A stretch of DNA of 64,000 bases from Sphingomonas sanxanigenens DSM 19645 = NX02. GTDB taxonomy: Bacteria > Pseudomonadota > Alphaproteobacteria > Sphingomonadales > Sphingomonadaceae. A program made the translations under genes and the position numbers. Every line of letters starts with the position of its first letter. Position 1 is the stretch's first letter. Shown one piece after another: positions 29,986-39,400 of the stretch. The stretch lies in the NCBI RefSeq assembly GCF_000512205.2, contig NZ_CP006644.1, positions 5,849,501 to 5,913,500 of the forward strand. Reading direction: 5' to 3'. The notes under the pieces were generated by a model, which was given only the letters and a program-made list of their open reading frames with translations, searched no databases and was not told the origin of the DNA.

Positions 29986-30237
29986 GATCATATCCTCGAT
30001 GATTGCCGGCACCCTAGCATGGCCAACTGAACCGGCGATGAGTGACCCCACCGTTGCTGCCGCCGATGGAAGAGACGACGCGCCGCCGCTTTTTCCGCAT
30101 CGGTCGTTGGTGGGGCCGGTTGCGCCTCCGGGACGATCATGCCACCAGCCTCCCTATGGCGGACTTGACCTCGAGATCGGGGGGGCTGGATCGCAGCGGC
30201 GTCGATGTGGTGATCATGACCGGGTTGGGGACGGGTC

Positions 30238-32469
30238 ATGGCTGAGGTCGCGACAGAAGCCGAAGAGCATGCGCGCGCGCTCGAACGCTGCGCGAGCGAA
30301 CCGATTCGCATACCCGGCAATATCCAGCCGCAGGGCGCGCTGCTCGTGCTCGACCCGGAAACGCTCGTGGTCCAGCAGGCGGCGGTGGGCGACTCGGCTC
30401 CCTTTGCCGGCAGCGCGCTCGGGTGCAGCGTCGCGGATCTGCTGCCGGACGATGCGGCGCGGCTCGCCGAGGGCCTCGCCGCCCTGCCGGCGCAGGGCAC
30501 CGCGCATCTCGGTACGGTCGGTAACGAAAGCCGCCATCATTGCATCGCGCACCGTTCGGACGGCGCCTATGTCGTCGAGTTCGAGCCGGTGGCGGGCGAG
30601 GCGCTATCCTTCGGCGATCTTCATCCCGTCGTCCGCGATGTGCTCGGCCTCGTCCAGCGCGCCGAGACCATCGATGATCTGGCGGGGATCGCCGCGCGCG
30701 AGGTGCGGCGGCTGACCGGGCTCGATCGCGTGCTCGTCTATGCGTTCGATCCCGAATGGCATGGTGCGGTGATCGCCGAGGACGGCAATGGTCGGCTGCC
30801 ATCCTATCTCGGCCTCCGCTTCCCGGCGGCGGATATTCCCGCGCAGGCGCGCGAACTCTATCGCCTCAACCGCCTGCGGCTGATCGCCGACGCAAATTAT
30901 GTGCCCGTGCCGATCGCGCCGGCGGAAAATCCGGTCACCGGACGACCGATCGACCTCAGCTCTGCCGTGCTGCGCAGCGTGTCTCCCGTCCATCTCGAAT
31001 ATATGCGCAACATGGGGACGATGGCCTCGATGTCGATCTCGCTGCTCAGCGGCGATCGGCTGTGGGGGTTGATCTCCTGCCATCATCGCGATCCGGTGCG
31101 GATCGGTTATCCGGTCCGGGTCGCCTGCGACCTGATCGGGCAGATCCTGTCGATGCAGCTTGCCGCCAAGCAGGCGACGATTCTGGCCAGCCGGCGCGAC
31201 GCGCTGGAGCAGGTGCAGCGTCGTCTGCTGGCGCGGATGGCGAGCGCCGAGCATTTCATCAAGGGGCTGATCGAGCAGCCGGCGGACCTGCTCGCGCTCA
31301 CCGGCGCGCGGGGGGCGGCGGTGGTCGTCGGCGAGCAATGCGTGCTGGTGGGCGAAACGCCGCGCGAGGATGCGATCCGGCCGCTGGTGCGGTGGCTGGC
31401 GGCGGGGCAGCGGCAGGATGTGTTCGCCAGCGACAATCTGGCGGCGGTCTATCCTGGCGGGGAAGCGATCAAGGATGAGGCGAGCGGCCTGCTCGCGGTC
31501 TCGATCTCGCAGCTTCACGACAGCTATGTGCTGTGGTTCCGGCCCGAGGTGATCCGAACGATCAAGTGGGGCGGCGATCCGCGCAAGACCGCGCAACCAT
31601 CCACGGGCGATCGGCTGCACCCGCGCACCTCCTTCGCTGCCTGGCAGGAAACCGTGCGGCTGCGCGCCGAACCGTGGCACGAGGCCGAAGTCGAGGCGGC
31701 CGCGCATCTGCGCGCGGCGATCGTCGATATCGTGCTGCGCAAGGCCGAGGAACTGGCGGCGCTCTCCGAACGGCTGGTGGCGATCAACAAGGAGCTGGAA
31801 GCTTTCTCCTACTCGGTCAGCCATGATCTGCGCGCACCTTTCCGTCACATCGTCGGCTATGCCCAGTTGCTGAAAAAGCGCGAGGCCGACGCGCTGTCCG
31901 AAACCGGCCGCCGCTATATCGAGACGATCGTCGAATCGGCGGTGTCCGCGGGCAAGCTGGTCGACGATCTCCTCAGCTTCTCCCAGATGGGCCGCGCGAC
32001 GCTGGCGCCGATCCACGTCGACATGAACGCGCTGGTGGCCGAGGTGGTGCGGACGCTGGTGCGCGAAGACAGCGGCCATCGGATCGAATGGCGGGTCGAT
32101 ACGTTGCCGCCCGCGGAGGCCGATCCCGTGATGATCCGTCTGGTGCTGCAGAACCTGATCGAGAATGCGATCAAATTCTCGCGGGAGCGGGAGCCGGCGG
32201 TGATTCGCATCGGCGGCGCCGCGGCGGCGGATGGTCTCAACACCTATCGGGTGGCGGATAATGGCGTCGGCTTCGACATGGCCTATGTCGGCAAGCTGTT
32301 CGGCGTGTTCCAGCGCCTTCACCGGGTGGAGGAGTTCGAAGGAACCGGCATCGGTCTTGCCAACGTCAAACGCATCGTCGAACGCCATGGCGGAACCGTA
32401 TGGGCGGAAGCGGCCATCGATGAGGGCGCGACCTTTCACTTCACCTTGCCGAGGGGCAGGAAAAGATGA
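30238..32469 (+). CDS. Bacteriophytochrome histidine kinase
   Basis: 743 residues. PAS (about 14-115), GAF (about 130-300), PHY (about 310-480), then HisKA and HATPase. Cys18, in ERCASEPIRIPGNIQPQG, is the biliverdin-attachment position of bacteriophytochromes. The GAF pocket motif is PAADIP (residues 196-201), a variant of PASDIP with its Asp kept, and His252 (SPVHLEYM) matches the conserved chromophore His. The kinase H-box is SYSVSHDLRAPFRHI, with His529, followed by N, G1 and G2 boxes (ENAIKF, DNGVGF, GTGIGL). It should sense red/far-red light. The response regulator gene overlaps its stop by four bases. No heme oxygenase is nearby. Confidence 0.93.
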   Translation: MAEVATEAEEHARALERCASEPIRIPGNIQPQGALLVLDPETLVVQQAAVGDSAPFAGSALGCSVADLLPDDAARLAEGLAALPAQGTAHLGTVGNESRHHCIAHRSDGAYVVEFEPVAGEALSFGDLHPVVRDVLGLVQRAETIDDLAGIAAREVRRLTGLDRVLVYAFDPEWHGAVIAEDGNGRLPSYLGLRFPAADIPAQARELYRLNRLRLIADANYVPVPIAPAENPVTGRPIDLSSAVLRSVSPVHLEYMRNMGTMASMSISLLSGDRLWGLISCHHRDPVRIGYPVRVACDLIGQILSMQLAAKQATILASRRDALEQVQRRLLARMASAEHFIKGLIEQPADLLALTGARGAAVVVGEQCVLVGETPREDAIRPLVRWLAAGQRQDVFASDNLAAVYPGGEAIKDEASGLLAVSISQLHDSYVLWFRPEVIRTIKWGGDPRKTAQPSTGDRLHPRTSFAAWQETVRLRAEPWHEAEVEAAAHLRAAIVDIVLRKAEELAALSERLVAINKELEAFSYSVSHDLRAPFRHIVGYAQLLKKREADALSETGRRYIETIVESAVSAGKLVDDLLSFSQMGRATLAPIHVDMNALVAEVVRTLVREDSGHRIEWRVDTLPPAEADPVMIRLVLQNLIENAIKFSREREPAVIRIGGAAAADGLNTYRVADNGVGFDMAYVGKLFGVFQRLHRVEEFEGTGIGLANVKRIVERHGGTVWAEAAIDEGATFHFTLPRGRKR

Positions 32470-32921
32470 CCGATCTCAAGCCGATTCTGCTGGTCGAGGA
32501 CAATCCCAAGGATGTCGAACTGACATTGGCGGCGTTGGAACAATGCCAGCTCGCCAATGGCGTGATCGTCGTGCGCGATGGTGCCGAGGCGCTGGATTAT
32601 CTGATCGGCACCGGCCGCTTCGAGGGGCGCAACAGCGGCAGCCCGGCGGTGGTCCTGCTCGACCTCAAGCTGCCCAAGATCGACGGGCTCGAGGTGCTGG
32701 AGCGGATCAAGAGCGATCCCAAGCTGCGCCATACGCCGGTGGTGATGCTCACCTCGTCGCGCGAGGAGCGCGATCTCGTCCGCAGCTACAGCCTGGGCGT
32801 CAACGCGTTCGTGGTGAAGCCCGTGGGCTTCGAGCAGTTCTTCGAGGCGATCCGCGACCTCGGCATGTTCTGGGCGGTCCTCAACGAGCCGCCGCCCGCC
32901 CGGCAGGCCCCCGGCGCCTGA
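32466..32921 (+). CDS. Single-domain response regulator (phytochrome-linked type)
   Basis: 151 residues, one REC domain with no output domain. The acidic pocket is LLVEDNPKD near residues 7-15, the phospho-acceptor is Asp66 in VVLLDLKLPK, and the conserved Lys is in VVKPVGF. It resembles the cyanobacterial Rcp1 type that pairs with phytochromes: the long loop LDYLIGTGRFEGRNSG before the acceptor strand is characteristic. Its ATG overlaps the phytochrome stop (ATGA), making them a cognate pair. A hybrid kinase gene begins two bases after its stop. Confidence 0.93.
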   Translation: MTDLKPILLVEDNPKDVELTLAALEQCQLANGVIVVRDGAEALDYLIGTGRFEGRNSGSPAVVLLDLKLPKIDGLEVLERIKSDPKLRHTPVVMLTSSREERDLVRSYSLGVNAFVVKPVGFEQFFEAIRDLGMFWAVLNEPPPARQAPGA

Positions 32922-32922
32922 A

Positions 32923-35685
32923 ATGGCTGAGGTCGAGGGCATGGTGCCGATGAAGGACGTCGCTATCCTCCATCTGGAGGATAGCGCGCTCGATGCGGAA
33001 CTCGTCGCGGAACATCTCCGCGCCGACGGCATCGATGCCGCGATCGAGCGCGTCTGGTCGCGCGGGGCCTATGTCGGGGCGCTCGCCGCGCGGCCCTTCG
33101 CGCTGATCCTCGCCGATCATCAGCTTCCCGAGTTCGATGGCGATTCGGCGCTTGCCATCGCGAGGGAGACCGTGCCGGCGACGCCCTTCATCTTCGTGTC
33201 CGGCACGCTGGGCGAAGATGTCGCGGTCGAGGCGCTCAAGCATGGTGCGACCGACTATGTGGTGAAGCGGCGGCTGGAGCGGCTGCCGCGGGTGGTGCGC
33301 CGCGCGCTCGCCGAAGCGGCGCAGCGGGTGGAGAATGCCCGGGTCGAACGCGACCTGCGTGAGGGTGAGGCGCGGCTGCGCGCGCTGACCGACCAGCTGC
33401 CCGGCGGCATGGTCTATCAGCTCGCGACCAGCCGTGACGGCGGCACCCGCCGCTTCCTCCATCTTTCCAACAGCTATGAACGGATGACGGGCGTTCCCGT
33501 GGCGGACGTGCTTGCCGATCCCGCCATCGCCTACAGCCGCATCCTTCCCGAAGACCGGCCGGTCTTCGCTGCCGCCGAGGATGAGGCACTGGCGACGCTC
33601 AGCCCGTTCGACGTGCAGGCGCGCTTCGTGCGTACCGATGGTGCGGTGTGCTGGTATCGCACGATCTCGACGCCGCGCGTTCAGCCCGATGGGTCGCTGG
33701 TGTGGGACGGCATCCAGATCGACATCAGCGACCACAAGCGCATCGAAGCGGCGCTCGCCGCGCGTGAGGCGCGGCTGCGCTTCGCGCTGAAGGCGGGGCG
33801 TCTGGCGGAGGCGTCGTTTCAGATCGGCAGCGAGGATTTCAGCCATTCGGAGGCGTTTCCCAACCTCTTCGGCTATCCCGCCGGCACCCGCCTGACGCTG
33901 GAGCAGGTCCGTGCCGGCTATCATCCCGACGATGTCGAGCGGATCATGGCGGAACGCGCGGCGATCCTCGCCGGGGGGCAGCGCTTCTTCGAGCTCGAGC
34001 ATCGCGTGGTCTGGCCGGACGGCAGCGTCCACTGGCTGTATGGCCGGGGAGAGGTGGAACGCGACGAGGCGGGCAGACCGATAGCGCTCGCCGCGGTCTA
34101 TCTCGACAATAGCGAGAAGAAGGCGGTCGAACAGGCGCTGCGCACCGTCAACGAGCGCCTGGAGCAACTGGTCGCCGATCGCACCGCGGCGCTTGCCGCC
34201 AGCGAGGCGCGGCTGCGTTCGATCCTTGCCACCAGCTATCAGTATCAGGGGCTGCTCGCGCTCGACGGTACCGTGCTGTTCTGCAACGACACGGCGCTCT
34301 CGGCGATCGGCCTGCCTGCCGATGCGGTCGTCGATCTCCCTTTCTGGGAGACGCCCTGGTTCATCGGCACCGAAGGCATGCCCGCGATCATCCGCGCGAT
34401 GGTGCGCGAAGCGGCGCTGGGCACGGCGGGGCGCCGCGAACTGCGCCTCAACCTCGCGGCGGGATGGCGCTGGCTCGATTTCTCGATGCGGCCGATCCGC
34501 GGTGCCGACGGCACCGTCACCGGCATCGTTCCCGAAGCGGTCGACATCACCGAGCGCCGGCAGGCCGAGGAAGCGCTGCGCCAGAGCCAGAAGCTGGAGG
34601 CGATCGGCCAACTCACCGGCGGCGTCGCGCATGATTTCAACAATCTGCTGACGCCGATCATCGGCAGCCTCGATCTGATGCACCGCCAGAAACTGGGCGG
34701 TGAGCGCCATCGCCGGTTGATCGAAGGAGCGCTGCAGTCCGCGGAGCGTGCCCGCACGTTGGTGCAAAGGCTGCTCGCCTTCGCGCGGCGCCAGCCGCTG
34801 CAGCCGGTTCCGGTCGATCTCGACATGCTGATCCGCGACATGGCGGGGCTCATCCAGAGCACGACCGGCCCGCGCATCGCCGTGACGGTGGCGGTGGCGC
34901 CCGGGTTGCCACCAGCGCTTGCCGACGCCAACCAGGTCGAAATGGCGATCCTCAACCTCAGCGTGAACGCACGCGACGCGATGCCCGATGGCGGCCGCCT
35001 GACGATCTCGGCGGATGCGGTCGCGGTGGATGGCGAGGCGCCGGCGGGGCTGACGCCGGGCCGCTACGTGCGCGTCTCGGTTGCCGACACCGGCCATGGC
35101 ATGGATGCCGAGACACTGGCCCGCGCAATCGAGCCGTTTTTTTCCACCAAGGGCGTCGGCAAGGGCACCGGCCTTGGCCTGTCGATGGTCCATGGCCTCG
35201 CCTCGCAACTCGGCGGTGCGCTGCAGATCGCGAGCAAGCCGGGGCTCGGCACCGACGCGACCCTGTGGCTGCCGGTCAGTGCGAAGCCGGTCGATCGGCC
35301 GGGCGAACAGGAGCCTGCGGTTGCCATAGCTGCTGCCGGCCGCGCGCTTGTCGTCGACGATGAGGCGCTGGTGCGCGCGACCACGAGCGACATGCTCGCC
35401 GACCTGGGCTACCAGGTGACCGAGGCGGAATCGGCGGAGGCGGCGCTGGTCTTGCTCGATGGCGACGGTGCCGATTTCGACCTGCTGGTGACTGACCATC
35501 TGATGTCGGGCATGTCCGGCGCCGAACTGGCGCGCATCGCCGGCGAGCGCTGGCCGAAGATGCGGGTGTTGCTCGTATCCGGCTATGCCGATGCCGGCGA
35601 TCTCGACACGGCGCTGCCGACGCTCAGCAAGCCCTTCCGCCACGCGCAACTGGCAGCCTCTCTGGACGACCTGCGGGGCGCCTAG
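32923..35685 (+). CDS. Hybrid histidine kinase REC-PAS-PAS-PAS-HisKA-HATPase-REC
   Basis: 920 residues, no membrane span. Domains in order: REC1 (about 8-130, acceptor Asp65 in LILADHQLPEFDG), three PAS/PAC units (about 150-275, 280-405, 425-550), HisKA with H-box GGVAHDFNNLL (His570), HATPase (about 670-785, DTGHGMD and GTGLGLSM) and a C-terminal REC2 (about 805-918, Asp858 in LLVTDHLMSG). REC1 probably receives phosphate from another kinase, so the protein may act as a relay below the phytochrome. It starts two bases after the response regulator stop and is very likely in the same operon. Confidence 0.9.
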   Translation: MAEVEGMVPMKDVAILHLEDSALDAELVAEHLRADGIDAAIERVWSRGAYVGALAARPFALILADHQLPEFDGDSALAIARETVPATPFIFVSGTLGEDVAVEALKHGATDYVVKRRLERLPRVVRRALAEAAQRVENARVERDLREGEARLRALTDQLPGGMVYQLATSRDGGTRRFLHLSNSYERMTGVPVADVLADPAIAYSRILPEDRPVFAAAEDEALATLSPFDVQARFVRTDGAVCWYRTISTPRVQPDGSLVWDGIQIDISDHKRIEAALAAREARLRFALKAGRLAEASFQIGSEDFSHSEAFPNLFGYPAGTRLTLEQVRAGYHPDDVERIMAERAAILAGGQRFFELEHRVVWPDGSVHWLYGRGEVERDEAGRPIALAAVYLDNSEKKAVEQALRTVNERLEQLVADRTAALAASEARLRSILATSYQYQGLLALDGTVLFCNDTALSAIGLPADAVVDLPFWETPWFIGTEGMPAIIRAMVREAALGTAGRRELRLNLAAGWRWLDFSMRPIRGADGTVTGIVPEAVDITERRQAEEALRQSQKLEAIGQLTGGVAHDFNNLLTPIIGSLDLMHRQKLGGERHRRLIEGALQSAERARTLVQRLLAFARRQPLQPVPVDLDMLIRDMAGLIQSTTGPRIAVTVAVAPGLPPALADANQVEMAILNLSVNARDAMPDGGRLTISADAVAVDGEAPAGLTPGRYVRVSVADTGHGMDAETLARAIEPFFSTKGVGKGTGLGLSMVHGLASQLGGALQIASKPGLGTDATLWLPVSAKPVDRPGEQEPAVAIAAAGRALVVDDEALVRATTSDMLADLGYQVTEAESAEAALVLLDGDGADFDLLVTDHLMSGMSGAELARIAGERWPKMRVLLVSGYADAGDLDTALPTLSKPFRHAQLAASLDDLRGA

Positions 35686-35758
35686 GAACCCGCGTACCGA
35701 TCCGACGTTGTGCAGCGATGCGACGCTGCGGGGGCGTGCAGCGCGGAAGGCGTGTTGG

Positions 35759-38700
35759 ATGGATATGGGGGCTGACCGGCCGGCGCTTCGTTTTCTTGCC
35801 GACGGCGGCATTCTGGGCGATCGGATCGCCAATTTCGACTGGTCGGCGACGGCGCTGGGGCCGATCGACGGATGGCCCGCGAGCCTGCGCCACACCGTCG
35901 GGCTGATGCTGCGCAGCAGGGTGCCGATGGTGCTGTTGTGGGGCGCCGCCGGCATCATGATCTACAACGATGCCTATGCCGATTTCGCCGGCGGCCGCGA
36001 CGCGGGATTGCTGGGCGCCGAGGTGCGCACCGGCTGGCGGGAAGTCGCCGACTTCAACGATCATGTCATGAAGGTCGGGCTTTCCGGCGGCACGCTCAGC
36101 TACAAGAACCAGCCGCTCACGCTCGATCGCAACGGCCGTCCGGAACAGGTCTGGATGGACCTCGACTATTCGCCCGTGCCTGGGGACGATGGCACGCCGG
36201 CGGGCGTCATCGCGATCGTCGTCGAGACCACGGAGACGCACAACGCCCATCGCGCGCTGGAGGCGAGCGAGACGCGGCTGCGCTTCCTCGACGAACTCGG
36301 CAAGGCGGCGTCGGGCACCCGCGACGCCGATGCGATCCTGACGATCGCCACGCGGATGACCGGCGCGCATCTCGGCGTGTCGGTCTGCGCCTATGCCGAC
36401 ATGGACGAGGATGAGGACGGCTTCACCATCCGCGGCGACTGGCATGCGGCCGGCGCGCGCTCGATCGTCGGACGCTACCGCCTGGCGGATTTCGGAACGT
36501 TGGCGGTCACCGAACTGGGCGCGGGGCGCCCGCTGATCGTCAATGACAATCGCCGTGAACTCGCGCCGCACGAGGCAGCGACCTTCCAGGCGCTCGGGAT
36601 CACGGCGACGATCTGCATGCCTTTGGTCAAGCAAGGGCGGCTGACCGCGCTGATGGCGATCCACGATCGGGAGGCGCGGACCTGGACCGACGATGAACTA
36701 ACGACGATCCGGGAGGTCACCGAGCGCTGCTGGGCGCATGTCGAACGCATCCGCGCCGAAGAACTGCTGCGCGAGCGTGAGGCGCAGAACCGCCAGATCC
36801 TCGACAGCGCGTCCGATTATGCGATCATCGCAACCGATCTCGACGGGCGGGTGATGCTGTGGAACCGCGGAGCCGAGCAGATGCTCGGCTGGACCGAAGC
36901 CGAGATGATCGACGTCGATCTCGATCGCGTCTCGGTCGAAGGCTGGGGACCGACGCGCGCGCTCGCGCTGGCGGAGGGCCGGGCGGGTGGGGAGCAATGG
37001 CAACGCCGACGGTCCGGCGAACGTTTCCGTGCCTATGGCGAGACCACGCCGCTGCGCAGCGACTGCGACGGGGCGGTCGGGTTCGTCACCGTGCTGTCCG
37101 ATCGCACCGACGAGCATCGTCGGCGCGCGGCGCTGCGCGCAACCGAGGATCAGTTGCGCCGCGCGCAGGAAGCCGGCGGCGTCGGGCTGTTTTCGGTCGA
37201 TATCGCGAACGACATGGTCACCGCCACGCCCGAATTCTGCAGGATCTTCGGGTTCGACCCATGCGGGCAGTTGCCGACCGCGGCGCTGGAGGCGCTGATC
37301 GTTCCGGATGATGCGGATATGGTGTCCAGTTCGCAGGGGCGGCGCGCGGCGACCTCACCGCTCGACGTCGAGTATCGCATCCGCCGCGCCGATGACGGCG
37401 AGATCCGTCTCATCGCGCGCAGGGGTGAATATGAATATGACGATGCCGGGCTTCCGGTGCGCATGGTCGGCATCGTTCAGGATATCACCGAGCGCAGGCG
37501 TGTCCAACTCGCGCTGCACCGGAGCGAGGCGGGGTTCGGCGCGCTTGCGCAGTCGATGCCCAATCAGGTGTGGACGGCCACCGCGGATGGCCGGCTCGAC
37601 TGGTTCAACGCGCAGGTCTACGCCTATAGCGGAATCCCGCCGGGCGAACTCGATGCAGAGCGCTGGATGGCGCTGGTCCACGAGGATGATCGCGCATCCA
37701 CGACGGCGCGATGGAATGCGGCGGTGGCCTCGGCATCGACGTTCGAAACCGAATTCCGCGTGCGCGACTCCGCAGGCGCCTATCGGTGGTATCTTTCCCG
37801 CGCGCTGCCGCTGCGCGACCCGCAGGGCGCGGTGAGCGGCTGGATCGGCACCAACACCGATATCCACGCCCAGAAACTTGCGGAGGTCGCGCATGCGCAG
37901 GAGCGTGACCGGCTGTGGGCGCTCAGCCAGGATCTGCTGCTGGTGTGCGATATCGAAGGGATGATCGTCGCGGTGAATCCCTCGATCCGCCGGATGCTGG
38001 GGTGGGACGAGGCGGAAATGGTCGGCCGGCCGCTGTCGAGCTTCGTTCACCCGGACGATCTGCCGGCGACCGCTGCGGAACTGGCTTCGCTGGCGGGCGG
38101 CGGCAGCACCTTGGCGTTCGAAAACCGCTACCGCACGCGTGACGGCGACTATCGGCTGCTGGCCTGGACGGCGGTGCCCGACGGCAGTCGTATCCATGCC
38201 GTCGGTCGCGACATCACCGAGCAGCGACAGGTGGAAGAGGCTTTGCGCCAGAGCCAGAAGATGGAGGCGGTGGGGCAGCTTACCGGCGGTATCGCGCATG
38301 ACTTCAACAATCTGCTGCAGGGTATCACCGGCAGCCTCGATCTGATGCGGAACCGGATCAGCCAGGGACGAACGGGTGACCTCGAACGCTTCCTGACCGG
38401 CGCGATGTCCTCGGCGCAGCGCGCGGCGGCGCTGACCCACCGGCTGCTCGCCTTTTCGCGCCGCCAGCCGCTCGATCCGCGCCCGGTAAAGGCCAACCCG
38501 CTGATCGCTTCGATGGAAGATCTGCTGCGCCGGACCCTCGGCGAACGGATCGAACTGGAGATGGTGATGGCCGGTGGGCTGTGGCTCACGCGCTGCGATG
38601 CCAATCAGCTCGAAAGCGCGATCCTGAACCTTGCGATCAACGCGCGCGATGCGATGCCCGATGGCGGCCGGCTGACCGTGGAGACCTGCAATGCGCATCT

Positions 38701-39388
38701 CGACAGCGCCTATGCCGCACGCCAGCGCGACGTGAAGCCCGGCCAGTATGTCTGTGTCTGCGTGACCGATACCGGCACGGGCATGAGCCAGGATGTGATC
38801 GCCAAGGCGTTCGAGCCCTTCTTCACGACGAAGCCGCTCGGTCAGGGCACCGGCCTCGGACTGTCGATGATCTATGGCTTCGCGCGCCAGTCGGAAGGCT
38901 ATGCGCGGATCTACAGCGAGGTGGGAAAGGGCACGACCGTAAAGCTCTATCTGCCGCGCTGGCGCGGTGCGGCGGAGGGCGACGAGGTCGAGCCGGCGAT
39001 GACGGTACCCGGTGCGGAAGATGGCGAGACGGTGCTGGTGGTGGAGGACGAGGCCGTCGTGCGCGGCCTGATCGTCGATGTGCTGGGCGAACTCGGCTAT
39101 AACGCGATCGAGGCCGCCGATGGCCCCAGGGGGCTCGAGATCCTCCAATCGCGCCAACGGATCGATCTGTTGATCACCGATATCGGCCTGCCCGGGCTCA
39201 ACGGCCGGCAGGTTGCGGATGGCGGCCGCGCGATCCGCCCCGGGCTCAAGATATTGTTCATGACCGGCTATGCCGAAAATGCCGCGCTGGCATCCGGTTT
39301 CCTCGAGCCCGGCATGGCGATGATCACCAAGCCCTTCGCGATGGATGTTCTCGCCAACCGTATCCGCGAGATCATCGAGGAGCGGTAG
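35759..39388 (+). CDS. Large multi-PAS/GAF hybrid histidine kinase
   Basis: About 1209 residues, no clear membrane span. Domains in order: N-terminal PAS-like (about 30-140), GAF (about 155-330, RFLDELGKAASGTRDADAIL), four PAS/PAC units to about residue 835, HisKA with GGIAHDFNNLL (His847), HATPase (about 950-1070, DTGTGMS and GTGLGLSM), and REC (about 1085-1205, Asp1141 in LLITDIGLPGLNG). The H-box and kinase core closely resemble the preceding hybrid kinase, indicating paralogy. The ATG at 35759 has GGAAGG eight bases upstream. The ligands of the PAS and GAF domains are unknown. It ends 12 bases from the convergent EAL gene. Confidence 0.88.
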   Translation: MDMGADRPALRFLADGGILGDRIANFDWSATALGPIDGWPASLRHTVGLMLRSRVPMVLLWGAAGIMIYNDAYADFAGGRDAGLLGAEVRTGWREVADFNDHVMKVGLSGGTLSYKNQPLTLDRNGRPEQVWMDLDYSPVPGDDGTPAGVIAIVVETTETHNAHRALEASETRLRFLDELGKAASGTRDADAILTIATRMTGAHLGVSVCAYADMDEDEDGFTIRGDWHAAGARSIVGRYRLADFGTLAVTELGAGRPLIVNDNRRELAPHEAATFQALGITATICMPLVKQGRLTALMAIHDREARTWTDDELTTIREVTERCWAHVERIRAEELLREREAQNRQILDSASDYAIIATDLDGRVMLWNRGAEQMLGWTEAEMIDVDLDRVSVEGWGPTRALALAEGRAGGEQWQRRRSGERFRAYGETTPLRSDCDGAVGFVTVLSDRTDEHRRRAALRATEDQLRRAQEAGGVGLFSVDIANDMVTATPEFCRIFGFDPCGQLPTAALEALIVPDDADMVSSSQGRRAATSPLDVEYRIRRADDGEIRLIARRGEYEYDDAGLPVRMVGIVQDITERRRVQLALHRSEAGFGALAQSMPNQVWTATADGRLDWFNAQVYAYSGIPPGELDAERWMALVHEDDRASTTARWNAAVASASTFETEFRVRDSAGAYRWYLSRALPLRDPQGAVSGWIGTNTDIHAQKLAEVAHAQERDRLWALSQDLLLVCDIEGMIVAVNPSIRRMLGWDEAEMVGRPLSSFVHPDDLPATAAELASLAGGGSTLAFENRYRTRDGDYRLLAWTAVPDGSRIHAVGRDITEQRQVEEALRQSQKMEAVGQLTGGIAHDFNNLLQGITGSLDLMRNRISQGRTGDLERFLTGAMSSAQRAAALTHRLLAFSRRQPLDPRPVKANPLIASMEDLLRRTLGERIELEMVMAGGLWLTRCDANQLESAILNLAINARDAMPDGGRLTVETCNAHLDSAYAARQRDVKPGQYVCVCVTDTGTGMSQDVIAKAFEPFFTTKPLGQGTGLGLSMIYGFARQSEGYARIYSEVGKGTTVKLYLPRWRGAAEGDEVEPAMTVPGAEDGETVLVVEDEAVVRGLIVDVLGELGYNAIEAADGPRGLEILQSRQRIDLLITDIGLPGLNGRQVADGGRAIRPGLKILFMTGYAENAALASGFLEPGMAMITKPFAMDVLANRIREIIEER

Positions 39389-39400
39389 GCGGCGGCGGGT

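Noticed and set aside
30042-30245. A possible 67-residue gene upstream of the phytochrome
   Set aside because: Overlaps the phytochrome start by eight bases, has no clear ribosome site and no protein character. The 250-base gap is better read as promoter or leader.
32881-35958. A 1025-codon open frame on the minus strand opposite the first hybrid kinase
   Set aside because: Long antisense frames are common in GC-rich DNA. The translation has no family motifs and is rich in Arg, Gln and Ala, while the plus-strand frame has a full set of REC, PAS, kinase and REC motifs.
37355-39157. A 600-codon minus-strand frame opposite the second hybrid kinase
   Set aside because: Same pattern of a shadow frame, rich in Arg, His and Ala with no recognisable fold; the plus strand encodes intact PAS, kinase and receiver domains.
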